Source: CAYQUO01 sp964420835
GTDB taxonomy: Bacteria > Chloroflexota > Anaerolineae > Anaerolineales > Anaerolineaceae
Length of the DNA stretch: 64,000 nt
Reading direction: 5' to 3'
Assembly: GCA_964420835.1 (NCBI GenBank)
Contig: CAYQUO010000002.1
Coordinates: 124,001 to 188,000 of the forward strand
Part shown: piece by piece, positions 36,001-43,298 of the stretch
Numbering within the stretch: the first letter of the stretch is position 1
Layout of the letters: each line of letters opens with the position of its first letter
Made by a program: the position numbers and the translations under genes
Notes under the pieces: generated by a model
What the model was told of the DNA's origin: nothing
Seen by the model: the letters and a program-made list of their open reading frames with translations, nothing else
The model's database searches: none

Positions 36001-38930
36001 ACGTACTGGGCGTGGTGAGCGAAAAGACGGGATACCCGCAGGAGATGCTGGACCTGGATCTGGACCTGGAGGCCGACCTGGGGATCGACACGGTGAAACA
36101 GGCCGAACTGTTTGCTGCTATCCGCACGCATTACGGCATTCCTCGGCGGGAGGATCTGCGGCTTTCGGACTACAACACGCTGGGTAAGGTGATTGGCTTT
36201 GTGCAGGAGAACCTGGGAACGGCGGCATCGGTGCCGGCGGCTGCAACCGTGGAAAAAATGGAAACAAAGGTGGAACCCGCAAACACGGAAGCGCCTGCAC
36301 CGGGAGAAACACCCGGGCCTGCAGACATGGAATCCCAAATTGCGGATACCATCCGGCAGGAAATGGTCGAAGAGTCATTAATGCAGCTGCAACCACAAAC
36401 CATGGAACGGCCTCCTGTCAAACGACGGATGCCAGTCCCCGTTCTCTTCCCGAAACCGGATTTGTGCCTGCCCACCGGCGTGAATCTGGAAAACCGCACG
36501 GTTATCGTCGTGGGAGACAAGGGAAAGGTGGGTGCATCCCTGTTGGAGACACTAAGATCACGCCGGGCACAAGCGGAACTGGTGGATGGCCTGGCTGCCC
36601 CGTCCCGGGTTGAAGAACTGGCAAAAACGGACAGCCTGGCGGGGGTCTATTTTCTCCCGGCGCTGGATGCTGACCCGGAATGGACACAATTGGATCATTC
36701 GGTCTGGCTGCAGGCGCGGTCTGAACGCATCGAACCCCTTTACCATATCGCACGGGCTCTCCCGGCATCGGCTTTCCTTTTGTGTGCCACGCGGATGGGC
36801 GGGCTGCACGGTCTGCAAAACCCCACGAATTCCCTCGGTGGCCTGATCAGTGGTTTCACCAAGGCACTCAGGCGGGAACGGCAGGGTCAACTGGCCAAGG
36901 TGGTTGATTTTGAGGGTGTGGCTTCTCCGCAGGAGATCGCCGGGCAACTGATCGATGAGACCCTTGCCGACTCTTCCTCGGTGGAGATCGGATACGAAGG
37001 CGGCTTGCGCTTTGGTGTTGCGCTGCGCGAGGCGGTGACGCCCGAAACGACCCGAGCCCCTCTCGGCAGGGGGAGCGTATTTGTGATCAGCGGTGGCACA
37101 GGGGGGATCACTGGTCCGGTGGTGGCTGACCTGGCCCGGGAAACCCAGGGCACCTTCTACCTTCTGGGCCGCTCTGCGCTGCCGCCCCGGGGGGATGCAG
37201 ATCTGCAATCGCTTCGGAAGGATAAGGATGCCTTCAAAGCGGAGTTGTTCCGCCGTCTTTCCGAGGCGGGAGAAAAACCAACCCCGCTCCAGGTGGAGCA
37301 GAAGGTTGCCGCCTTCGAACGTGCGTCGGCTGCCGTTGAGTTGATGGCTGCAGTTGAAGCAGCCGGCGGTCGTGCGTTCCACCTGGTCTGTGATGTGACC
37401 GATGCCCAGGCTGTGCAGACTGCAGTCACCGAAATCGCCAGTCGCGAAAAACAGGTGGATGTCTTCATTCATGCTGCCGGGTTCGAGAGAAGCCGGAAAA
37501 TCGAGAACAAGCCACTGGAAGAATTCAGGGATGAGATTTCAGTCAAAGCGGATGGCTTTTACAACCTCTTCCGCTGCCTGGAGAAAGAGAACCGTCTTCC
37601 CAAAGCGGTGGTATTCTTCTCCTCCGTTGCGGGGAGGTTTGGCAACTCAGGTCAAACGGCTTACAGCGCGGCCAACGACCTGCTTTCCAAACTTTCCTTC
37701 TGGCTTCCCCGGCAATACCCGGGCCTGAAAACCATTTCCATCGACTGGGGGGCCTGGGCTGAGGTGGGTATGGCCAGCCGGGGTAACATTCCACGGCTCA
37801 TGGAACTCGCCGGTATCGATATGCTTTGCCCTGACCTGGCAGCACCCATGGTGCGTGGAGAACTGGAACTGGGCACCTGCGGCGAGGTGGTCATTGCCGG
37901 ATCTCTGGGCGCTCTGGAAGAAATTTCGGCTGACAATTGTGGTCTCGATATTCAAAAAGCCAACCTTGCCCTGAGGGCAGGTGACCCCATCCACAAGATG
38001 TTCAGCAACCTGGCAGGCTTCCATGCTGCCACCGGCATTCGCCTGGAGGCTGACCTGGATCCCGAAACAACGACCTATCTGCGCGATCATGCCATTAACG
38101 GTATCCCGGTGTTGCCGGGTGTGATGGGGATCGAAGGATTTACCGTGGCTGCCAAACACATCGCCTCCGTCCTGGCATCCGGGACAGGCAATTTCGATGT
38201 GGAACGCCTGGAGAACATCAACTTTCTTGCACCATTCAAGTTTTATGGGAACAAACCCCGCACCATCCAATGGAACGCGGTTGCCGTTCGCCGGGCGAAA
38301 GGGCTCATGGTTGAGGTCAGCCTTGAGTCTGACTTCCGGCGGCACAATGGAGATCTGGACCATATCCTCCATTTCACCGGGGAGGTCTTTCTGACCACCA
38401 GAGGCAGAGGGAAGGCTTCCGAAGTCTTTGCCATCCCGCCGCAATGGAGCAATGAGCGCTCAGTACTGGCAGAAGACATTTACAAACTGTACTTCCATGG
38501 GCCATCGTTCCAGGTGTTGGATGCTGCACAGGTTTCTGGGGCAACCTTGCTGGGAAGATTGAACAAGAAACTGATCGATTCTTCGGACCAAAGCGGGCAC
38601 AGCTACACCACACCTCTGCTGATTGAGTTGTGTTTTCAAACCGCCGGGTTATGGGAAGCTGGAGCAACAGGTGTTCTTTCCCTGCCGCAAAGGGTTGGAA
38701 GGCTTCAACTCTATCGCCAGCCGGTCAATGGGGTCCCGATTTTTGCCGAGGTGCGTTCCAACAATTATGACGGAAGATACTCTTTTAATGCCCGTGTTGT
38801 GGATGCAAAAGGCCGTGTCTTCCTGGAACTGACTGATTATCAGACCTCCCCCCTGCCATATCAGGCCGAAAAAGACCTGATCGAGCCATTGAAGACCCTG
38901 GTTCCAGCAGGGGCGAACACAAATAATTGA
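30012..38930 (+). CDS. Giant multidomain lipid synthase (PfaA-like): KS-ACP-ACP-AT-KS-ACP-ACP-KR-DH
   Basis: 2972-residue iterative-type fatty acid/polyketide synthase. Domains: KS1 (~1-465, Cys215 in DAACASS, HGTST, SNLGH); ACP1 and ACP2 (~515-750); AT (~850-1190, Ser957 in GHSLGEY, HAFHT); a divergent KS2 (~1225-1775, Cys1478 in AACAST, SHETYTP, KGFTGHPMGA); ACP3 and ACP4 (~1850-2080); KR (~2150-2650, ISGGTGGITG, FSSVAG, Tyr2551); and a hot-dog dehydratase (~2660-2950, His2693 in DHAINGIPVLPG). Every ACP has GIDT or GVDT where the phosphopantetheine Ser is expected (Thr552, 693, 1886, 2027). No chain-length factor or thioesterase is seen. ATG 30012 is chosen because AGGAGA lies six bases upstream; earlier starts lack an SD. 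Enoyl reduction would come from the PfaD-like protein nearby. The product is unknown: a long-chain or polyunsaturated lipid is inferred. Confidence 0.85.
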   Translation: MENRKLVAIVGLGAILPDAFDVTTFWQNILSARYSIGDVPADRWSVDRYYDPDPAAVDKSYTKIGAFVRGYQFDPLKNGIAIPPKVLATMDIAQQWAIAASQQALKDYGYPERKLDPERVAIIFGNTNAGEGHYRSTFRILVPDYINALSSVPEFQYLPEAVRRAIVDGAVEKVRSEIPAITEDTMPGELSNIIAGRVANVFNFSGPNYVTDAACASSLAALQGAVNGLLDRKFDAALSGAIDRSMGPESYIKFCKIGALSADGSRPYADGANGFVMGEGAVVFLLKRLEDAEQNGDRIYAVIRGIGGSSDGKGKGITAPNPLGQQRAIERAWHDAGITPGSAGLIEGHGTSTRVGDVTEVNSLAAVFAPLGLKPGSVVLGSVKSNLGHLKSAAGAVGLLKTILALHHRVLPPTANFERPNPNIDFASTPFEVIREPREWEIKNGGFRFAGTSSFGFGGTNFHLVMEEYVPGVGGSAAPAFTVPEAIPARPASPPVEPSTVPVPALVVATVPAAGGEAIKAHVVGVVSEKTGYPQEMLDLDLDLEADLGIDTVKQAELFAAIRTHYGIPRREDLRLSDYNTLAKVIGFVQENLGTGASVPVAATAEATATAPAAAPEPTGAPAEAPSGGTVAGETPQPGATGMDGTPAAAGGARPDGEAIKVHVLGVVSEKTGYPQEMLDLDLDLEADLGIDTVKQAELFAAIRTHYGIPRREDLRLSDYNTLGKVIGFVAENLGTVASVPVAATVQVAESPAIGPGESGVIPYQGLFFASAQSAADLKILVQARLEEVRLGRIPASVCPTEEEIRLPERIAIDYANPEELVKRLERAVAALEQGNADTWKALQAHAIYRGSGVPGKVAFLFPGQGSQYVNMFLDLRDTEPVVRATFDEADRVMTPILGRPLTSYIYTNGTEEELKQAEKELKNTAITQPAMLTADVVVARMLKKFGVEPDLVIGHSLGEYAALVAAGVLTFAEALEVVSARGREMSRLKVEDPGCMAAISAPLERVEEVIAAIDDYVVIANINSPVQCVLGGTTKAIDAAIARFVADGFQAVKIPVSHAFHTRIVAPASEPLRKVIERMDLRPPRLPIVANVTGDLYPSDREEILDLLASQVASPVQFVKGMQTLYAEGARIFIECGPKRVLNALATDNLKSRQDVTILSSNHPRKGGRASFNEALCGIYAAGLPLKGHVSVSAPFTISSSQPVTIAPHVEQPNPQPRLVPITGSVVVTGVGLGLPGRSRHVFDDSNFERILDGEMRIEPLDENLKKKILEKHVNRLVKSSAGAVMQEVVDMDQVVQLGGQGGEFDLVEEFGVPEDRVDALDLSSQLGIAAGMEALRDAGIPLVMARRKTTKGTYLPDRWKLPETMQDETGVIFASSFPGLNRMAEEADQYYATKMLENQLLDVQSTIELVNSLNPTGQSQLLDELERRRFEIQRRIREADYHLDRRFVFRVLVMGHSQFAEYIGARGPNTHVNAACASTTHAVSVAEDWIRSGRCRRVIVIAGDDITNANLISWIGSSMFASGAATIEEDLRLAILPFDRRRNGMIMGMGGAALVIESEDAARERGVRAIAEILSTATANSAFHGTRMDVQHVSEVMERLLQMAEQRFAISRQNIAPQTVFMSHETYTPARGGSASAEIYSLRQTFHEFANQVIIANTKGFTGHPMGAGIEDVVVLKALETGKVPPIAHIHDGFEPDPDLGDLNLSKGGVYNPQYALRLGAGFGSQIAMSLMRRVPGVEERIDRQKNQQWLAAVTGYDNPELEVVQRTLRVKTQGTPVHEPVRTTWQYGQGPSLWAPAAGSEPVSAVREAGASPVTPALNMEPLTEQPAPAAEVVSPVTVAAVPAAGGEAIKAHVLGVVSEKTGYPQEMLDLDLDLEADLGVDTVKQAELFAAIRTHYGIPRREDLRLSDYNTLAKVIGFVQENLGTGASVPAAATAEATATAPAAAPEPTGAPAEAPSGGPVAGETPQPAATGMDGTPAAAGGARPDGEAIKVHVLGVVSEKTGYPQEMLDLDLDLEADLGIDTVKQAELFAAIRTHYGIPRREDLRLSDYNTLGKVIGFVQENLGTAASVPAAATVEKMETKVEPANTEAPAPGETPGPADMESQIADTIRQEMVEESLMQLQPQTMERPPVKRRMPVPVLFPKPDLCLPTGVNLENRTVIVVGDKGKVGASLLETLRSRRAQAELVDGLAAPSRVEELAKTDSLAGVYFLPALDADPEWTQLDHSVWLQARSERIEPLYHIARALPASAFLLCATRMGGLHGLQNPTNSLGGLISGFTKALRRERQGQLAKVVDFEGVASPQEIAGQLIDETLADSSSVEIGYEGGLRFGVALREAVTPETTRAPLGRGSVFVISGGTGGITGPVVADLARETQGTFYLLGRSALPPRGDADLQSLRKDKDAFKAELFRRLSEAGEKPTPLQVEQKVAAFERASAAVELMAAVEAAGGRAFHLVCDVTDAQAVQTAVTEIASREKQVDVFIHAAGFERSRKIENKPLEEFRDEISVKADGFYNLFRCLEKENRLPKAVVFFSSVAGRFGNSGQTAYSAANDLLSKLSFWLPRQYPGLKTISIDWGAWAEVGMASRGNIPRLMELAGIDMLCPDLAAPMVRGELELGTCGEVVIAGSLGALEEISADNCGLDIQKANLALRAGDPIHKMFSNLAGFHAATGIRLEADLDPETTTYLRDHAINGIPVLPGVMGIEGFTVAAKHIASVLASGTGNFDVERLENINFLAPFKFYGNKPRTIQWNAVAVRRAKGLMVEVSLESDFRRHNGDLDHILHFTGEVFLTTRGRGKASEVFAIPPQWSNERSVLAEDIYKLYFHGPSFQVLDAAQVSGATLLGRLNKKLIDSSDQSGHSYTTPLLIELCFQTAGLWEAGATGVLSLPQRVGRLQLYRQPVNGVPIFAEVRSNNYDGRYSFNARVVDAKGRVFLELTDYQTSPLPYQAEKDLIEPLKTLVPAGANTNN
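31536..32249 (+). repeat. ACP-pair direct repeat, copy A
   Basis: About 715 bp encoding ACP1, an Ala/Pro/Thr linker and ACP2. It aligns without gaps to 35538-36251 at a constant offset of 4002 bp, with roughly 22 mismatches by eye (about 97% identity). The second half is almost free of differences. Confidence 0.9.
35538..36251 (+). repeat. ACP-pair direct repeat, copy B
   Basis: Second copy of the ACP-linker-ACP segment, placed between KS2 and KR. The ACP4 part is identical or nearly identical to ACP2 over more than 200 bp, indicating recent duplication or gene conversion. Confidence 0.9.
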
Positions 38931-38938
38931 GCAGTTAG

Positions 38939-38973
38939 CCCTCCCCGGACAAAAAGGAATGGTCCGGGGAGGG
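38939..38973 (+). promoter_or_regulatory. Stem-loop covering the ribosome-binding site of the PPTase gene
   Basis: Perfect 12-base arms at 38939-38950 and 38962-38973 with an 11-base loop, 9 bp after the synthase stop. The 3' arm is the only SD-like stretch (GGGGAGGG) before the PPTase start, so folding would hide it. No T-run follows, so this looks more like translational control or attenuation than termination. Confidence 0.65.
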
Positions 38974-38987
38974 TGTTCATCAGTCAC

Positions 38988-39704
38988 ATGCCCATTATTT
39001 ACTGGTCGTTTCAACCCATTGATGGGGCAGCCGCAAGTGGAGACCCCGCGGCTGCCACCGCCTTTCTGGGCGAAGAGGAACGTCAGATCTACGCTCATTT
39101 TAAGGTCGCCAAGCGAAGGATGGAATGGCTGGGAGGCAGGCTGGCTGTAAAGGATCTCGTGCGTCGGGCTGATCCCCGCTGTTCGTCCCTCGAACGGAGC
39201 CAGGTCCAGATCCTTTATGAGAGGGGTCGAGTCCCGCGCCTGGCAATCCCGGGGATCCCGGAAGTGCCAGGCCGTATCTCCATCAGCCATTCCAATGGCC
39301 ATGTGTTTGTTCTGTATTCCCCCAATGTGACGCCCATGGGCCTGGACCTGGAGATCATCGAACCACGTTCTCCGGAGTTCGTGGAAGATTTCTTTACCGC
39401 ACCGGAGGTGGCCCTGGTGAAGAAGCAGCCCGTTGAAGAGCAGCCTCTGTGGACCAACCTCATCTGGAGCAGCAAGGAAGCGGTTTTAAAAGCCCTCTCA
39501 TTGGGCTTGCGGGTGGACACCCGTTCCGTGGAAGTGTTTTTCCCTGGGAGCGAACCCTTGATGAACGGCTGGCAGGCCCTGGGCATGCAGTCCGGCCTCG
39601 TCAAACAAGATTCCCTGCACCTGTTCTGGCGCAGGGAGGCGAATTTTGTGCTGACTGTCTGCATCCCTGCACCTGGAGATGCATTGCACAGGCTGGAAGC
39701 CTGA
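38988..39704 (+). CDS. Sfp-type 4'-phosphopantetheinyl transferase
   Basis: Enzyme that loads phosphopantetheine from CoA on carrier proteins, about 238 residues. Signatures: GLDLEIIEPRS (Mg-binding Asp and Glu) and WSSKEAVLKALSLGLRVD (W-x3-KEA-x2-K), both diagnostic of the Sfp/PfaE group. Genomic position directly after the giant synthase indicates that its ACPs are the substrates, the same arrangement as pfaE in PUFA clusters. ATG 38988 is taken as start; GTG 38973 overlaps the SD-like arm of the hairpin. The stop abuts the convergent pfaD-like gene without any gap. Confidence 0.88.
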   Translation: MPIIYWSFQPIDGAAASGDPAAATAFLGEEERQIYAHFKVAKRRMEWLGGRLAVKDLVRRADPRCSSLERSQVQILYERGRVPRLAIPGIPEVPGRISISHSNGHVFVLYSPNVTPMGLDLEIIEPRSPEFVEDFFTAPEVALVKKQPVEEQPLWTNLIWSSKEAVLKALSLGLRVDTRSVEVFFPGSEPLMNGWQALGMQSGLVKQDSLHLFWRREANFVLTVCIPAPGDALHRLEA

Positions 39705-41333
39705 TCATCCCTTTTGCGGTTTGTATTCCTGTTGTTCGGCAGGTAGATGCACGCCCTGTGCTTCGAGTATCCGCACCCGGTACAAGTACGCAGCGCCCTG
39801 GAGCAATTGCAGAGAAACATCCGCCACCGCTCGGTTCTGCGCTGCTTCAAGGTACGTACCCCGAGCCCAATCGTTAAATGCGCCCATGGCCGGTCCGCAC
39901 CAAATCTGGTAGTCCATTTCGCGGTCCTTCTCACCCGTCATCGCCCAGCGCGAAGAAAGCCCGAGGTACCAGCGGAAGATGAGTGCCATTTTGTCTTTGG
40001 GTTTCTGATTGGCGCGTTCCACCTGTCGCGGATCACGCTGATTAAAAAAGCGGACGCATTCCTCCCATATGGAATCAAGGCTTTGTTTAAAAATGGTTGC
40101 TTCCAGTTTTTGCTTCTCTTCCGCCGGGATATCTTCAACCGATTCGTAGCGCTGGTATATTTCGTAAAGTTTCAGCCCGCGCATGGCGAACATGGTGCCG
40201 CGTTTGAGCACCTGCACCTTGACGCCCATTTCGAACATGTCGCTGGCGGGAGCCATGACCACATCGGTCATTTCCACCTGGGAAAGCAGGTTTTTAACGT
40301 GTGCCGATGCTCCTGATTCAAGGCATCCCTGGTTGACCGAACCGGTGGTCACGTAGGCTGCACCCATCAGGAAAGCCGCCAGGGCCGCTGCCGGTGTGCC
40401 GATCCCGCCTCCCGCGCCAACCCGCACGGGGGTACGGTACTGGTGTTTTGCCTGCATTTCGTTGCGCAGGCGGATGATGGCCGGCAGAACGGAGACAAGC
40501 GGCCGGTTGTCGGTGTGCCCGCCGGAATCAGCCTCCACGGTAATATCATCAGCCATCGGTACCAGTCTGGCAAGCCTGGCCTGTTCATGGGTGATGGAAC
40601 CTTCAGCCTCGAGCACATCCAGGATCTCGGCGGAAGCGGGTTGCAGGAACCGGCTGGCCACCTCCCGCCGCGATAGTTTGGCGATGATCCGGTTGCCGAA
40701 GTGAATGGTCCCATCCGGGTTTTGTGAAAGGCCAGCCGCGCGGTAGTGCACCAGGTTCCGGTTTACGGTCAGGTATGCAGAGGCTTCGATCACCTTGATC
40801 CCGTGCTGCAGGTAGATCTGCACGGTTTTTTCTTCCAGCGCCGGCTCCAGGGGGCTGTGAATCAGGTTGAAGGCATAAGGCCCGCCTGGAAGGGCTGCCT
40901 GCACCTTCTGGATGGCGGCTTCAATGCGCCCGGGCATGCAGCCGCCGGCGCCGAACGACCCCATGAATCCGGCTTTGCCAAGCGCCACAACCATGTCCTC
41001 AGATGCGATGCCATTGGCCATGGCTCCGGCGTACAGGGGATATTTAACCCCGTAGATATGCTTAAACTCCGGCGATCCGAGGTCTTCCGCTCGCAATGCC
41101 GGGCAAAAAGCGGCTGGTTTCCAGCCTGTTGCCTCTGCCGGCATTGACCCTTCTATCAGCGCCTTTTTTGCCTGCTCCGTGCTGAAAACGAAGAATGAAG
41201 TGCCTGTATCTTTCAGTAAATTGTCAAGGGGCTCCCCGGCGTCATCCGCCGAAGGCAGGCGAAGGCCTGCTTCCGCTGTGAGAAGTGGCCGGATGTCAGC
41301 AATCCGCATTCCGATGCTTGATGATTGGCTCAT
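39705..41333 (-). CDS. pfaD: PfaD-type trans-acting enoyl reductase
   Basis: FMN-dependent enoyl reductase of the PfaD/2-nitropropane dioxygenase family, 542 residues. TIM-barrel motifs: GAMANGIASEDMVVALGKAGFMGSFGAGG at the N-side, EADSGGHTDNRP, and GAGGGIGTPAAALAAFLMGAAYVTTGS at the FMN phosphate site. The last ~150 residues (FRWYLGLSSRWA, DYQIWCGPAMGAFNDW) are the extension specific to PfaD proteins. In PUFA and related synthases this subunit reduces enoyl intermediates in trans, which fits the lack of an ER domain in the synthase. It lies on the opposite strand, tail to tail with the PPTase. SD AAGGAA precedes ATG 41333. Confidence 0.92.
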   Translation of the reverse strand: MSQSSSIGMRIADIRPLLTAEAGLRLPSADDAGEPLDNLLKDTGTSFFVFSTEQAKKALIEGSMPAEATGWKPAAFCPALRAEDLGSPEFKHIYGVKYPLYAGAMANGIASEDMVVALGKAGFMGSFGAGGCMPGRIEAAIQKVQAALPGGPYAFNLIHSPLEPALEEKTVQIYLQHGIKVIEASAYLTVNRNLVHYRAAGLSQNPDGTIHFGNRIIAKLSRREVASRFLQPASAEILDVLEAEGSITHEQARLARLVPMADDITVEADSGGHTDNRPLVSVLPAIIRLRNEMQAKHQYRTPVRVGAGGGIGTPAAALAAFLMGAAYVTTGSVNQGCLESGASAHVKNLLSQVEMTDVVMAPASDMFEMGVKVQVLKRGTMFAMRGLKLYEIYQRYESVEDIPAEEKQKLEATIFKQSLDSIWEECVRFFNQRDPRQVERANQKPKDKMALIFRWYLGLSSRWAMTGEKDREMDYQIWCGPAMGAFNDWARGTYLEAAQNRAVADVSLQLLQGAAYLYRVRILEAQGVHLPAEQQEYKPQKG

Positions 41334-41543
41334 GAGAAAGTTCCTTTTTACCTAATAAGCATTAACCCATCAGAAGGGATTCTGTTTCGAACGCCAGAGA
41401 AAGTGGTTGGAAACGGCACGGGAACAGAGGCGGCTTTCTCCTTCCACGGCACCGGTTGCCTAGCGCATTCCCGCTGAAGGGTCTTTGTGCCGCTTTTGTC
41501 TGGATGCAGCGAAATGTAATCTGCAACTGGCAAAGACATCGGG

Positions 41544-41549
41544 TACAAT
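41544..41549 (+). promoter_or_regulatory. Candidate promoter -10 of the C_GCAxxG-like gene
   Basis: TACAAT, 17 bp after CTGCAA (41521-41526), about 20 bp before the ATG at 41570. The leader is very short but contains an AAAGGA SD. Confidence 0.4.
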
Positions 41550-41569
41550 CATCCCGAAAGGAAAACATC

Positions 41570-42163
41570 ATGCCAACATCCCATAAGGACCTCATGAACA
41601 TTCATTACAACCCGGATGGCAGCCTGCGTGAGATCGGTGTTGTGATCAGCCAGATCCACGACCTTGGCTACCACTGCTCCGAAACGATGGTGCGGGGTTT
41701 GTGGCCGCACCTGCTACCCATGGAAGACATGACCGACACCGTGCTGCGCATGACGGGCATTCTGCATGGCGGCATAGCCGATTCGATGGGCAGCCATTGT
41801 GGTTGTGTCAGTGCACCCATTTTGCTGGTGGGTGCAAAGTACGGACGCAAGGATACCACAACCGACGACCGATATGCCTCGGCGATCGCTCGCGGCTATT
41901 GGCAGCGCTTCATCGACGAGTTCGGCACCACCCATTGCACCACTCTCAAATTAACCCAACCATCTTGCAATGAAGCGAAGACCCGTTGCGGCTGCCTGAT
42001 GGTAAAGACGGCGCGGCTCTTTTTGCAATATCTTCAGGAACTGGAAGCCAACCCCCCAAAACGGGAGGAGATGTACCTGTGGAGGCTCGACCGCAGCGGG
42101 GAGCCCTGCCATGAGCATGTGCCGGTGGTGAAATCCTCCACGGAAACAGGGATCAATGATTAG
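41570..42163 (+). CDS. C_GCAxxG_C_C-like putative redox protein
   Basis: 197-residue soluble protein with conserved-looking cysteines: LGYHCSETMVRGLW near residue 28, GSHCGCVSAPILLVGAKYGR in the middle, then THCTTLKL, QPSCNEAKTRCGC. The distribution resembles the C-GCAxxG-C-C family of putative redox-active or metal-binding proteins, though the central motif is divergent (CGCVSA). The C-terminal 50 residues (EPCHEHVPVVKSS) are extra. Function is unknown. ATG 41570 with AAAGGA upstream; divergent from pfaD. Confidence 0.6.
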   Translation: MPTSHKDLMNIHYNPDGSLREIGVVISQIHDLGYHCSETMVRGLWPHLLPMEDMTDTVLRMTGILHGGIADSMGSHCGCVSAPILLVGAKYGRKDTTTDDRYASAIARGYWQRFIDEFGTTHCTTLKLTQPSCNEAKTRCGCLMVKTARLFLQYLQELEANPPKREEMYLWRLDRSGEPCHEHVPVVKSSTETGIND

Positions 42164-42409
42164 ACCCTGCGAACCACAAAACACGAATAATGATGGCCCA
42201 AGCGCAATGGGCCAGGGGCCACCATGGGGCTTAGCACGGTATTCCCATGGCGACCGTATTCCGGGATGATGCATCCTCCTCCCATCCAATCAATTTCCCA
42301 CGCCTTCTTGGGCTGTTTGGAAAGTTGGGCTGGCTTTTGCCTAAAATAAAGGGGGATCGGGAAAGGCGAATGACAATGGTAATGGATGGTAAAGGAACCG
42401 GAGGAAAAA

Positions 42410-43102
42410 ATGACCGTAAAAATTCATAGTATCCGGCTGGTATTCCCATTTCAAGCAAGCACGGTGAACACTTATCTGGTTGAAATGGAAGATGGCTTCG
42501 TTCTTATCGACACTGGGCTGCGAAGCCAGCGGAAAGCCCTGTTGAAGGCGCTGGAGGGCGCCGGCTGCCGCCCCGGCGGATTGAAACTGGTCATCCTCAC
42601 CCATGGGGATTTTGACCACGCCAACAATGCCGCCTATTTGCGTAGCGCCTTCGGCGCCCGGGTGCTGATGCACAGCGGGGATGTGGGGATGGTGCAGAAG
42701 GGGGACATGTTCTGGAACCGCAAGACCGGCAGCCGGTTTCTTCGCTGGCTGGCGCCCCTTCTTTTTGGCCCCCGGAAGGTGGACCTCTTCACCCCCGACA
42801 TCCTTCTTAACGACGATTCGGACCTGGCGGCCTTTGGCTTTGCCGCCCGGGCGCTCTCCATACCCGGGCATTCGCTGGGGTCGCTTGGCATCCTGGTGGA
42901 TGGGGTGGAAATTCCGGGCGGCCCGGGGAGGGCCCTCTTCTGTGGTGACCTGTTCCAAGCCCGCGGACGGCCCATGCTGAACGCGATCATGGATGACCCG
43001 GTGGCTGCTCATGCCAGCCTGGAAAAATTAAAAGCGCTGAACATCGACCTGGTGTACCCGGGCCATGGTAGGCCGTTCAACTTCGCGGAGATCAGGGTGT
43101 GA
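42410..43102 (+). CDS. MBL-fold metallo-hydrolase
   Basis: Metallo-beta-lactamase-fold hydrolase, 230 residues. The binuclear metal motif THGDFDH is present, as are the later His/Asp ligands in SIPGHSLGS, FCGDLF and YPGHGRP. The N-terminal NTYLVEMEDGFVLIDTGL is typical of glyoxalase II-like and RNase Z-like members with a small substrate; the actual substrate is not evident. ATG 42410 follows GGAGG; single-gene unit. Confidence 0.88.
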   Translation: MTVKIHSIRLVFPFQASTVNTYLVEMEDGFVLIDTGLRSQRKALLKALEGAGCRPGGLKLVILTHGDFDHANNAAYLRSAFGARVLMHSGDVGMVQKGDMFWNRKTGSRFLRWLAPLLFGPRKVDLFTPDILLNDDSDLAAFGFAARALSIPGHSLGSLGILVDGVEIPGGPGRALFCGDLFQARGRPMLNAIMDDPVAAHASLEKLKALNIDLVYPGHGRPFNFAEIRV

Positions 43103-43298
43103 GGCGCTAGGTTGGCGGTGAGCCAAAACCCATCAAGGCATTCTACCCCTGCCTGTCCCAACCATTTTTTCGCGCCCACCCTCAGGTTGCTGTGTGATCC
43201 AGGCAATGGAAAGAAAGGCTTAAGGCTGGTTTGGGTTGTAGGGAGGAAGGGGCCTAATGATTCCTGATACAATTCAGTTCAGGCGGAGGTTTTTTGGA

